This document shows, piece by piece, positions 35,540-46,360 of a stretch of DNA of 64,000 nucleotides. The position numbers and the translations under genes are program-made. Within the stretch, counting starts at the first letter, position 1. Each line of letters starts with the position of its first letter. The stretch comes from Macrothele yani (taxonomy: Eukaryota > Arthropoda > Arachnida > Araneae > Macrothelidae): contig CM076995.1 of NCBI GenBank assembly GCA_039090855.1, positions 120,354,270 to 120,418,269 on the forward strand. Direction: 5' to 3'. Below the pieces are notes generated by a model. It was not told the DNA's origin, ran no database searches, and saw only the letters and a list, made by a program, of their open reading frames with translations.

Positions 35540-36084
35540 AAAGCATTTTAAGAGTAATGCCGCATACCTATGTATTTTTGAGTTTTGTGTTGTTTTTTAT
35601 TCTGTTATTTGCTTCAATAAGTGAACTAAAGCCAAAGTAGAAAAATAAAGGTTTCTCAAAATCAGTGTAGTATAGTATATAAAAGTTTAGTAGATATTAA
35701 ACCTGGTCACATTTTCAGTGACAGTTTTGGTATTTCAGTATTTATCTGTGATTCTAAGTTTCTGATTAGCTGCAGCAGACAACATTTTTAACATTCTGCA
35801 TTAAGTTTGCCCAAGCATGTAAGAAGTTGTTTGTTGTAGGTTACAGGTTGAACAGACCTATGGCTTCACTGTATTTTAAGTAAGAGCATTTGGATTGTAT
35901 ATCCTGGAAAAAAGTCCAAAAGTCCGGGAATTTTGTGATTGAAAAAGCATATGAACCATTCTTTGAATAAAGCTCGTGTTGAGAAATGGCTTCCTAGTTT
36001 CTTAATTCAATTACTAATCTAAAACAACTATTATGGGAATTTTACTAGGAATTGTTGGTTTTTTTTCATTTAAATTGCAAATTT
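35540..36084. other. No gene recognised; CCTGGAAA-type repeat end
   Basis: 35,895-35,960 carries TCCTGGAAAAAAGTCCAAAAGTCCGG followed by GCATATGAACC, related to the repeats at 26.3, 30.3 and 57.2 kb. The rest is AT-rich without coding similarity. Confidence 0.5.
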
Positions 36085-36842
36085 TCGGAGAAAACTCTTC
36101 TCCTTCTTCAGGCTGTCTTGTTGTTGTCACTTATTCCTGTCACTATCGCGGTTACGGTTAACCTTGACGGTTTAGGTTATTTTTCAACAAATGAATTAGC
36201 AAACATCCGCTTGATCGCTACTCAACATGGCTTTCCCCCTCTCCTGGTTTCTAAATTCATTCAAAATGCTAAGAAAAACCAGTTGTTGCTCTTCAACCTG
36301 TTTCACCAAAAAAGAAATTAACGTTTGCTGGCTCAGTCCCTTACCACAAACCTTCTGCCTACAAACTCATCGGTATCTTCAAAAGAGAAGGATATAGACT
36401 TGCCATTCGTTCTTCCCCTTCAATTTCTGTTATACTCTGTAATGACAGAGACCCAAGACCTCCGCTTTCTTTGCCTGGAGTGTATAAAATTCTGATCAAG
36501 ACTAACATTGGATTAACCACGTACATAGGAAGTTCATTCAGGAAAATTCTCTCAAGACTTCAGGAACACAAATCTGATGTGAAATTTGTGAAACCTTCCT
36601 CTTCCTTGTCTCTACTTACCATGGCTGACACTTCTGCTATTCCCTTTCGGTCCGATACAAAAAAGTTGGCTCCCTTCCAAAATTGGTATGCTCTGAGGTT
36701 TAGAGGAAGTTTGGAAATTTTATTTTCCAAAAATTGCAACGCTGAGCTCCCGTTTTCGTTCTTTACATCTGGAAATCCCTCATTGCATCACGTCACCCGG
36801 AGTTACCATTACAAAACTTACCTTTCCAATCTGGCAACGTAA
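36085..36842 (+). pseudogene. Canonical PLE C-terminus with GIY-YIG domain, frameshifted
   Basis: First frame: NLDGLGYFSTNELANIRLIA and FPPLLVSKFIQNAKKNQ. After a frameshift near 36,318 it continues with PYHKPSAYKLIGIFKREGYR, then GVYKILIKT, YIGSSFRKILSRLQEHKSD and a ~90-residue tail, ending at TAA 36,840-36,842. GVY...YIG with a downstream Arg marks the GIY-YIG nuclease at the C-terminus, the normal order for Penelope/Neptune/Poseidon elements, unlike the element at 7-10 kb. The RT is absent (5' truncation). Confidence 0.78.
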
Positions 36843-36858
36843 ACCAATCGTAGTTGCA

Positions 36859-36886
36859 CTGATGAAGGCCATAGTAATGGCTCAAA
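36859..36886 (+). ncRNA. Hammerhead-like CTGATGA-hairpin motif after PLE ORF
   Basis: CTGATGA, AG, GCCAT-AGTA-ATGGC hairpin, TCAAA, starting 17 nt after the PLE stop codon. It resembles the motif at 53,414. Core nucleotides deviate from the hammerhead consensus (TCAAA for GAAA). Confidence 0.4.
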
Positions 36887-37062
36887 TATATTTGCATTAA
36901 ACTTTCATACGTAACTTAGCGTGCTCTACACTACCTTCTTCTTAATTTGTTTGTTAGTTACGTGCATTGCCTACCACTCATTTATAAAGTTCCATACATA
37001 AATTTTAAACAAAATAACATGGATTTGAATTTTTTTTTACAAAGCAACTCAAAATGGTACTA

Positions 37063-37953
37063 CAGGGTGTCCGAAAATAATTGGACACATTACAAAATTA
37101 TATAAAACAAAACATTAAACAGATAGAAAGAAACTGACTGTACTAACTTACAATGAAACTACACAAGTTAATAAATTTTGATGTTAGATTCCTTGGTTGC
37201 TCGTAGTACGTCCAAGCGATACTCAATTTCATGCCATGTATTGGCAAGCTTCTGAGGAGTTACGGAATTAATAGCACCTGTGATACGCTGCTTCAGTTCC
37301 TGCGAATCAGTACAAGGCGTCTGATGGACACAATCTTTCACATAACTGCACATGAAATAAACCAATGGAGTTAGATCTGGAGAGCGAGGAGGCCACGGAA
37401 TGGGACCACCACGCCCAATGCGTCTGTTGGTGAAATACTCATTTAGGCACTTACGTATGGATTGGTCACAGTTCTCAGCTTGCTTTATGAACGGGTTTCC
37501 TGGGGCTTCGTCGGAAACTTTCATAAACTTGGTCAACCGTCTCACTGCTGACACTAGGCCTACCGGCCCCTCCACGATGTTCCACATTGCCAGTTTCTTT
37601 AAACTGTTTCATCCAGCGCTAAATTGAATTCGTTGACGGAGGATTACAACCGTACTCTAAATGGTACTGTCTTTTAACTTTAATGACAGACTTTAATTCC
37701 GCAAGCCATAACACACACATCGCCTTCTGTTGTACAGATGACATGACTACTGATTGCGCATTTCTCATACATTCCTCATCAGGCCACACCTAGGGCCATC
37801 TATCGGATTCTGGGAATAACAATTCTGCAAAACAAAAATTAAAAAAACCGTGCTAGTAATACGGGACAAAGAAAAACAGACAGTGCTCATAGGGTTTTTT
37901 TTTTTTTATTTTACATAATTTTGTATTGTTTCCAATAATTCTTGGGCACCCTG
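37063..37953 (-). mobile_element. Deleted mariner-type element, TA target site
   Basis: Inverted ends CAGGGTGTCCGAAAATAATTGG (37,063 on) and CAGGGTGCCCAAGAATTATTGG (- strand from 37,953), flanked by TA on both sides. Length is 891 bp against ~1.3 kb for the relative at 46 kb. Confidence 0.9.
37168..37745 (-). pseudogene. Mariner transposase, internally deleted
   Basis: On the - strand from 37,745: MSSVQQKAMCVLWLAELKSV, a KVKRQYHLEYGCNPPS segment, a TAG, then RWMKQFKETGNVEH (helix-turn-helix region of DUF4817-type mariner transposases). It then jumps to NEYFTNRRIGRGGP, WPPRSPDLTP and a YVKDCVHQTP C-terminus. The whole first and second catalytic Asp region is deleted, leaving only the third (SPD). 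Inactive; could persist only by mobilisation in trans. Confidence 0.85.
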
Positions 37954-37959
37954 TATTAT

Positions 37960-38590
37960 GAATTTAATGTGCTGAACAAAATATATATATATATATGTGC
38001 TGCCAAAATACTGTGTATTACAGACTACATCTGAATTGAAAATTAGCAATATTTGAATATTTAATGAAATGTTGATATGATAATAAAATATATTTTGATG
38101 TGCTGTTCAGCATGTAATAAGAATTTATTTAAAGTACAAAAATATGTATAAAGTCAATTTTTGAGTACCAATTATTATGAGCTGGCATTGAATTGAATGT
38201 ATGAACTATATTAAGTGGTGTATGAATGGTAATGAAAATTTTGGGCTATCTTCTTGCTGGTTTGTTGAAAGGCAAAATGTAGCAAGAAACCTGTTGATTT
38301 TTTTCTTCCTAATTTTTCATAGCATCATATTTGTCTTTGCACTGAAGTCATCTGAATGGATTCCAGTGTTGTCACTTGGGCTATCACACTTAGGAGATTA
38401 GTTATTATCATTGTAGAGCAGTATTATCATATGTAATTTTGTTTTTATCATTAAAGCTATCTCATGGATTTATTAATCATGTTATAAGTTTCCATGCAGT
38501 AGAAATTTGTAAAATAATATATTATTGTTATATATGTGTATGCTGTATAACTGATGTAGGAACCTTTTTTTTTTTTTTTTTTTTTTTTAG
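37960..38590. other. Intron or intergenic sequence upstream of TM9SF2 exon
   Basis: AT-rich with a TA microsatellite near 37,981. It ends in a polypyrimidine tract of more than 25 T and an AG at 38,589-38,590. I searched for the preceding conserved TM9SF2 exon and did not find it in the window. Confidence 0.55.
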
Positions 38591-38699
38591 CATCCTAAAT
38601 TCTCTCGTTATTGTCTTATTTTTGACTGGCATGGTTGCTATGATATTATTGCGAACTCTCCACAAGGATATCGCTCGTTATAACCAAATAGAATCCGGG
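38591..38699 (+). CDS. TM9SF2: TM9SF2-type transmembrane 9 superfamily protein, internal exon
   Basis: A 109-nt exon flanked by a T-rich tract plus AG and by GTAAGT at 38,700. It translates as ILNSLVIVLFLTGMVAMILL then RTLHKDIARYNQIESG. In animal TM9SF2 this is the first membrane helix of the nonaspanin domain followed by the RTLHKDIARYN loop; TM9SF4 has RTLRKDIANYN instead. It starts in phase (one base completes the preceding codon) and ends in phase 0, matching the exon at 49,353. TM9SF proteins are nine-helix Golgi/endosomal membrane proteins with a large lumenal N-terminus. Earlier exons lie outside the window. Confidence 0.93.
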
Positions 38700-38932
38700 G
38701 TAAGTCAGTTCACAAGATTTCCAGATTTTTTTTCAATTGTACTAGTAAAAGTATTGTTTTCCTTGTGAATATGAATCAGTATTATATCCATAGTTAGTAC
38801 ATAGTCTATCACTCAGCTGATTTTCCACTACCAGTGTAAGCTTCTTTCTCATAGCCTTCAGTAGACTTTATAGGATGATGTGTGTTATTGAACTTGTTTT
38901 ACAGTGTTGTGGTTGATACAGGTTTGCTATAT

Positions 38933-39283
38933 TTTAAAAGTACAATTATGTAATATGGGGATTACTAGGATGAACAAAAGTTACTTTTTTATCAAATTTT
39001 CGGGTTGCACATCAACTTGTTGGTGCTGCCACTCAAGCAGTAATACCAAGCCAATATGTTCGTTAATCGTGGCACTTCTTCTTACAGTTTCCGTGTTACA
39101 CAAATTGTAGGAAGAAGTGCCGTGATTAATGAACATATAATGGTTTGGTATTACCGCTTAGTGGCAGCACCTACTATCTCGAGTCATTCCCGATGCCAGG
39201 TTGGTGTGCAACCCGAAAATTTGCCAAAAAAGTAAATTTTGTTCATCCTAGTAATCCCCATATTACAAATTGTACTTTTAAGA
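38933..39283. mobile_element. Foldback (palindromic) MITE in TM9SF2 intron
   Basis: The left arm from TTTTAAAAGTACAATTATG pairs with the right arm ending ACAAATTGTACTTTTAAG; arms ~155 bp, spacer ~12 bp. The pairs GGCACTTCTTC/GAAGAAGTGCC and GGGTTGCACA/TGTGCAACCC are clear. No coding capacity. Confidence 0.88.
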
Positions 39284-39378
39284 TATTTCATCACTAGGAT
39301 TTTGCCATGACTTCATTAATGCACGGGTTTGTTATGTAGTATTCATTATCAGAAAAAAGAAGTGTAAAATTGCATGAG

Positions 39379-40299
39379 CATACCTGCCAACTTTTACGCA
39401 TTGCGCATAAAATTAACGCATTTTAACTGTTCTTTACGATTTTACGCATAGATCGCTTTTTTTTTTTATGCGTTTCCGTATTTATAAAAAAAAATTAATC
39501 TTCCTTGAGAAATATTTGTTTATGTTTCAGTTAAATCATACCTGCCAACTCCTTCGAATTTTGTGGAAGTTTTTAATTTTTATTTTATACAGTCTTCCGA
39601 TTTTCCTGCCAGAAGAACTTTTCTTCCAGATTTTTAAAGTTTTCTGTATTTATATGACAGAGATGGGAATGTTGCGCCATTGTGCACCAGAACACCCGTG
39701 CCCCGTCTTCATTGTTGGGACTTCGGCACAGTAAATTCTCTGTGCACACTGTTATGCTTGACGCTGAATAAAGATCATGCTGTGCGAAGAAAGAATCAGA
39801 GACTCCAACTACTACAGATTGTACGTAGTTACTGTGGAAATGGTCGTTCCACTACGGACGACGGAAAATGTCGAGTATGCTATGCAAATCGTCGGTCCGC
39901 TATGGATGACGGAAAACATCGAGTATGCCATGGAAATCGGCGGTCCGCTATGGACGACGGAAAACATTGAGCATGATATGATAACTGTGTAGGTCTGCTA
40001 CAGACGACAGAAAATGCCGAGTATGCTATGTAAATCGTCCTCGACGGATGACGGAAAACGTCTAGTATGGTATCAAAATATGATGTAATTTGTTTATATT
40101 ATAAACATCTAAAAATTATCAAATGCACAAATGTTTGCATTTATTTTTACTTGTACATAGCTAAATTTATTATAAATGTTGGTCGCACATAGTTAAAAAA
40201 ATCATTATAAATGTTGTTCGCGCATAGTTTTAAAAAAATCCTTAGAAATGTCAGTCGCGCACAATTTCACACATTTGAATTTTCTCAGGTTGTCAGGTA
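39379..40299. mobile_element. hAT-type MITE with 8-bp TSD TGCATGAG
   Basis: Left end CATACCTGCCAACTTTTACG; right end on the - strand TACCTGACAACCTGAG. TGCATGAG occurs at 39,371-39,378 and 40,300-40,307. A second ATACCTGCCAACTCC at 39,538 looks like an internal terminal copy. It contains the 48-bp minisatellite. Confidence 0.75.
39852..40070 (+). repeat. 48-bp minisatellite, about 5 units
   Basis: GACGGAAAAxxTCGAGTATGC recurs at 39,860, 39,908, 39,956, 40,006 and 40,050 (spacing 48, 48, 50, 44). As 48 is a multiple of three, it leaves repeated NRRSAMDDGKHRVC frames, which I attribute to the array and not to a gene. Confidence 0.85.
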
Positions 40300-40391
40300 T
40301 GCATGAGATGGAATAAATAAGAAGTTTTGTGATTACATTGTTTCACACACACACACACACACACAAAAAAAATTAATTAGCAAACCATTTA

Positions 40392-41214
40392 CAAGATATG
40401 ATACTGCTCCTGGAATTTAAAGATATACTCCTTAAATGAACTGTTTTCCCATAACGACCCTTGAAAACCCCTTAAATTAAAACCTGACTCCTGGAAAAAA
40501 GTGTTTTGACTCCTTAAATTATTACTATTTTGATGTTGGAAGTTTAAATTACGAGTTTCATGAATTTTTTTTCTTTTCCCATGTGTTTAGATTTCGGGAA
40601 ACTATTACTCCCTCGTGACCAAAATTAATACAGGAACAGATGGATGATGTCACAATCACGGAAATAACTCCAGCATTCGTAGCTAAAGAAACACCTGGTG
40701 CCCCTCTAACTCGTTAAGAAAACACCTGCTTGTCCCACGTTCTTCCTCCTGACTGTCACTGTTGCGCGTGCACATCATCTGTGACCTACTTTCTCATGCT
40801 CCCAAGCTTTGTTTATGTTACTTCATCAGATTTGCGAAGCGCACTTCTCTCCCCCCCCCCCCCCGTTGTAAAAATGTTCTGCTGAACAAAAAGGTGTTTT
40901 ATTTTATCTTGACAGAATCACAAGAACTTTCTCACTTAACAGCTTGTTTTAAGATTGTTTCCTTTGTTCATCCCTTGTTGGGATTCTTTTATTTTAGTTT
41001 CATTCTTTTGTTTTTCATTTGTTGCATTTATTTTTATTAATTACTCGTGTTATGTAACATTTTTTAATTTCCCCGCAACTTAGCAGAAAACTTCCATTGG
41101 TTTAATCTTACGTTGCACAGAATTTTGTTGTAATATATTTATCTGCATCGTCTTTTTATTTTTATCTTTTTACCATACTTGAATTATTTCCATATTTTAA
41201 AATACTTTTTTGAT

Positions 41215-41250
<36 letters not shown>

Positions 41251-44200
41251 TCAGCATTTTCGTCTGTATCTTTATTTATTTGTATAATGAAGCTATGAAA
41301 CTAACAGGAATTACGGGGTATTGGCTTATTTTGGCTGAAGGAGTGAGGGCGGGACATTGAAGTTGTGCTCCGCCCTCAAGGAGACCGTATCCAATTACAG
41401 TTCAGCTTGTCCTCTTCTGAGAGGCAAAAGACGCCACAATGCTAAGTTAATCTTTTGAAGTTGCTGTGCACATCGTGTTTCATTTAATCTTAGACAAAGG
41501 CAGTAGTTTTTGAGTTCGTGATTTTTCTACTTTGTGCGGGTTTTTTTTTTTTTTTTTCTTCAAATAATTGGTGAGATGCCATGTGGAAAGTGTGTTTTCA
41601 ATTCAGCTTGGCTAGAGAAGAAAGAATATATGGGATGACTAATTGAAGAGGAATCGAAATTCCAAGCATGTTGTAAGATATGCGACCGCACTTTCACTAT
41701 CTCAAACATAGAGGAAACTGCTCTTAAGGGCCACATGTCTTCAAAATGTCACAGTATTTGTGCATTTTGGGAATAAAATCAAGACTAAATACTATGAAAG
41801 ATTATTTTTCAACACCTAGCCAGCACCGTGCAGATAAACCCAAAATTGAACTAGGAGTGTACGTAAGCAACAGTGATCAGCTTAAAACTGAAATTTTGTG
41901 TACCTTAAAGGTAATTAGTTCTAGTTACTCTTATAAGTCATGTGCTGCAAAGTGTTTTTGCTTTAATCCCTGACAGTGAGATAGCAAAGAAATTTACTCG
42001 TGGTGAAAGGAAATGCACGTATTTAGCAGTTTTTGGCATTGCTCCATATTTTTTACCGCTCCTTAAAGACAAGCTAAAATCGGAGAGTGGTTGTGTCCTG
42101 CTGTTTGATGAAACTCACAACGATTGTAATTTCCAAAAACAACTGGATTGCCATGTCCGTTTCTGGGATTGTAATCAAGTTAAGTCATGCTACTATGCTT
42201 TTAACTTTTTAGGCCACACTACAGTGGATATATTGTTTGGCAAAATATATTAAGAATGTCAGACTTTTAGGCTCTGACAGATTGTTGCAATTTTCAATGG
42301 ACGGGCCAAACCTTAACTGGAAGGTTTATGATCTAATGATAAATCATTTAAAGCAAGAAGGCCAGTCCACATTAGTAAGCATCAGAAGCTGTGGTTTACA
42401 TGTAATGCATAATGCCTTTAGGAAATGATGCATGGAATTTCCGGAGGTACAGCAGGGTCTGGTTGCTATTTACTACATTTTTAAAGATTCACCAGCTCGA
42501 TGAGAAGATTTTATGAAAGTAAGTAAGAGCACTAAATTTCCATTAAAATTTTGTTCGAATAGGTGGTTGGACAACATTCACGTTCTGGAACTAGCTCTTC
42601 TCCACTAACATTGTATGTAAAATCAGTTATTGAAAAGAAATTGAAAAAATCTGAAAACAAATCATTTGAAACTGTACATAGTGGTGTTGTAAAGGATAAT
42701 TTATTTGCGGCAAAATGTAACTTTTTTATTTGTATTGCAAAAGAGCTTGAACCTCTGTTGACAATATACTAGCAGATAAGCCAATGCTGCCCTTTTTTGC
42801 AAGTGATTTGTGTAAACTTATAAAGGATTGATGCAGATATTTATAAAAGATGAAGAATTAAGGTCTGCAACATCTTCCCTGAAATTACTAAACATTGATG
42901 TAGAAGATACAAAACTATACAAGGATGTTAGTAAAGTAAATGTAGGTTTTGTTGCTTCTAATATTTTGTCTGAATTAAGTAGAAGTAAGAAGATAAGTGA
43001 GAAACAGTTTATAGAATTCTATTATAACTGCAGGAAGTTTTTGAGTAAAAATGACAAAAAACCTTTTGGAAAAGTCTCCGCATGGGTATTCAGTGGTGTG
43101 AAATATGATATGTTTAGATCCTCGTAATCTGGTAAGTGGTAAAGTAGAAGGAAATATTACAAAATTGCATAATATATTACTTTCAATAGTGAATGCAAAG
43201 AAAGTGGCTGAATCTAACTGTGATGCTGTGCTCAAAGAATTCGCAGAATTTCAAAATGAATTTAGTGTACTTATTGTTGATTTACCGTGCAGAAACTCCA
43301 AAGGAAAATTTTTTGACCGAAATGCTGATCGGGTTGATGAGTATTTTTATGATTTTCTGGCTAAAGAACAAAAGTTTTCTCACTTATGGGGAGTGATAAA
43401 AATTCTATTACTTGTTTCCCATGGTCAAGCCACAGTGGAAAGGGGTTTTATCAATTAACAAGAAGCTGATGGTTGAAAACTTGGCAGATCACTCGATCGT
43501 TGCGAAACGAGCAATTGATGACCACATTAAAATGGTGGTTAGTAAAATGTTGTCACTACAAAATAATTGATGACTTCAGCAGCAGGTGCCCATCAAAAAT
43601 ATATCAGGTACTTGAAAGAGAAGAAAAATGTAAGTAAAAATGAAGCTGTTAGTGAAAAAAGAAAAGCTTTGTTGGATTCCATTGAAGAATTGAAAGCTAA
43701 AAAGATGTGCATCGAAACCGATGTTTCTGGATTGGAGTTGTCTTCAGAACAGTATGCTGATGAAGCGGAAAAAACAATGACTTAACCTTAATTGCAAAGG
43801 CAAATGCTCATCGTCGAAGGGCAAGAGAAAAGGCTGTTGATCTGCATGGCATTGAAAATGAAATCGACAGTAAAACTTTGGAATAAATAAAAAGAAGTGT
43901 GAGATCATGAATAGTTTTTTTTTTTTTTTTTTTTTGCAGGGTGGGGGAAGTTAGTCATAAAGTCATTGATCACATTTGAATTTGAAATATATATTTGCAT
44001 TCAATCTAAATAGACTTTTAAGTGCTGATAAATGAAAATGCTGATTAATTAAAGCAAGATTACTGTAAAGTATCAAAACTCAATAACTGTGTATAGTGAA
44101 GGCAGTAATAATCTGTGTGCCATCGGTATGGTAAATTTGTTTTCCAATATTTTAAAAAAAAATTCAGTAAACAATTTCAACCAGGTATGTTACAGTTTTT

Positions 44201-44638
44201 CTTTTTTTCTTTTTTTTTTTCTTTCATTGTGTGTATTTGTTTTATCTGCATTACACAGAATTGTTATTTGTCATGATATCCTAATTCTCATGTTGCCAAA
44301 TGTGATGTTGTGTTTCAAGGATACAAATAGATACTGTACTTATATAAAATTTCATATAGTTGCATTGATAGTAATTTTGGTTAACTTTTGGGTATAATAT
44401 AATTTATTCAAAGTTATTCCCAGATTCTAGTTTGTTGAAATTTCAAAGAGAGAAGCAAAATGCTTAAATCAGCCATAGCTGTGGCAATAGTAACTTCAAT
44501 TAGCTAGGTATGAAAAAATCCATTTAACAAAGTTTGGTTTTCTCTCATTCCTGTATGTCATAATTGACTTCTGGAAAATACTATTTGGACTCCTTAAAAA
44601 CTCCTTAAATGGACTTTCAAAAATGAGTATGAACCCTG
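40392..44638 (+). mobile_element. Decayed autonomous hAT transposon
   Basis: About 4.2 kb containing a broken hAT transposase. Both subterminal regions carry CTCCTTAAA/CTGGAA repeats (40,410-40,520 and 44,570-44,625). The right end reads ATGAGTATGAACCCTG; a degenerate left end CAAGATATGATACT lies at 40,392. CATTTA is present just outside both ends, weak support for an 8-bp duplication. Confidence 0.65.
41576..43885 (+). pseudogene. hAT-family transposase pseudogene (BED-like finger, dimerisation domain)
   Basis: Successive frames read MPCGKCVFNSAWLEKKEYMG, a C2HC/BED-like finger (CCKICDRTFTIS...HMSSKCH), KDYFSTPSQHRADKP, SGCVLLFDETHN, DCHVRFWDCNQVKS, LLQFSMDGPNLNWKVYDLM, RSCGLHVMHNAF, FKDSPAR, CNFFICIAKELEPLLTIY, DVSKVNVGFVASNILSE and finally SHGQATVERGFIN, the hAT C-terminal dimerisation signature. 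Joining them needs at least six frame changes or stops, so it is dead. Vertebrate ZBED-like and many arthropod 'uncharacterized' proteins share this block order. Short frames to 43,785 (KKMCIETDVSGL) continue the tail. Confidence 0.8.
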
Positions 44639-44639
44639 C

Positions 44640-45438
44640 ATTTATGATAGCTGTAGTGTGGCATAAAGACTAGGTAAGACAGTATAATGTAGCTAAAATG
44701 CCATATCTGTTTGGGTGATTTCAATAACTAACCATTTCAGCTACTGTACTGTAGCCACAGGCGACTATGGGCATGCTCAGTTGCTTAACACTTTCACTGC
44801 TGCGTAATACTGAATGGTGTCATACAATACTTAGCCCAGGTGCCGATGATGCTGAATGGTGTCTTGATCATGGCTTCGTATTTCCTTTCCTAAAACCTTC
44901 GGTATTTGAATAGAGTTATCTATTTTGTTAGTGGCACTGAGAATGAGTATCCAACTGTATAAAAATGACTGTAGTTTTGGGATAGCGGATTTTTTTTCAC
45001 CTGGTTTAGGGAAAGGAAAGTAAGTTGACTTCCCGTAGACTTGACACAGCGTGCGCCTTTTCACTGCAATGTTTATTTTTTCTTTGAACATCACTGGATT
45101 TGCAGTGAAGGAAACTATCAATAAATAAATGGTTGAGGGGCAATAAAAAGCATTTGCTGCTTAGAGTTGATAGATAACAGAGCTGCCTATTGAGGACGCT
45201 AAAGAGATTTCAATGAAACCCATATTGATTTCAATACTTAGTTTTGTGGAGACAACAAATTTATATCCAGACAGGCTATCACTGGTCCCTCTCAACCAGA
45301 AGTTCCTCTGTGGACACAGCCTTCCATGGAAATAGGAGATGATCCTGATAATTTTTAATCATACGCAGACACATATTCTTTTAGTACTTGTACAACCAGC
45401 AGTGAAAATGAAGAATGTGACGTTCTCTCTCATACTCA
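44640..45438. other. No gene recognised (TM9SF2 intron)
   Basis: AT-rich intronic sequence; the last 200 bp may belong to the piggyBac-like remnant that follows. A - strand open frame at 44,831-45,121 has no domain I recognise. Confidence 0.45.
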
Positions 45439-45439
45439 G

Positions 45440-45680
45440 CTTCAACAGATTTTAATTACACATGTATGATGTTCCTGATGTCACAAGAACAATTCTGTTC
45501 ACTAGTGTACTAAGACTGAAAATTAATATGACAGGTATTAAACCAATTGAATTTTTCAATCTTTTTGCGACTGAAGAATTTTACAATTTATTAGTTACTG
45601 TCTACAAGATATGCACGTCTATGCTATACGTTCATATCTTGCCTTGCAATGCATATAACACATCTGCAACACAATGCATA
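45440..45680 (+). pseudogene. piggyBac-like transposase remnant
   Basis: The phrase MTGIKPIEFFNLFATEEFYN followed by LLVT matches the piggyBac DDE domain entry (PIDFFxLFFTDExxxLIVxET). Stops and frame changes surround it, and no TTAA-flanked ends were located. The call rests on this one block. Confidence 0.5.
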
Positions 45681-46360
45681 TGCTGCAGACGTATTTATAT
45701 CCCTGGAGTTACTGAAGTTTATAATTACGAATATCTATTATGTATAAATTTTCTCATATTTGAGAATAGCGGAGTCGTGCATAGCTACGAGATCTGAGCA
45801 CGGCTAGGTCGATCCAAATGCATAGAAGCTCGTCCGTGGTGCTGCGTGAAGCCTTGTGGCATCTCTAGAAATTTGCATGGGTTTCTTACCGGCACCACGT
45901 GCTTGCCTTGATAGCACAGCGGCAGCGAATGTGTTAAACATCCCCTCCCCACACACAAACACACAGAAATCAGGGTATGCTCAATGTGCCCTGATTTCTG
46001 CAGGGGCAACCAAAATTATATATTTGGTAACAATTTGTGTATTATAACTTATGGAATAAGATGTTTCTATTAGTAAACATCAGCCTTAGATCACCAAAAA
46101 TTAAAATTGATATATTCAAGACATGCTTTTGAAATAGTGTATGATGAATATATTATTTTAGTATACAGGGTGTTTAAAAAAGAATGACCTGATTTCAAAG
46201 TAGTATATTTAATAAGGCAAATGTAGGATAGTTACAAAATAAAGAGCCAAGTATGAAGGAAGGTCTAAAGTTTCACTCATCACAATTACAAATGCTCAAT
46301 GTGATCTCCACCTGCTGCACGGACAACATCAAACCGATAGCTGAATTCATCCCAAACGCG

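Noticed and set aside
39680..39970. Open frame with NRRSAMDDGKHRVC repeats
   Set aside because: Produced by the 48-bp minisatellite inside a MITE; no other support for coding.
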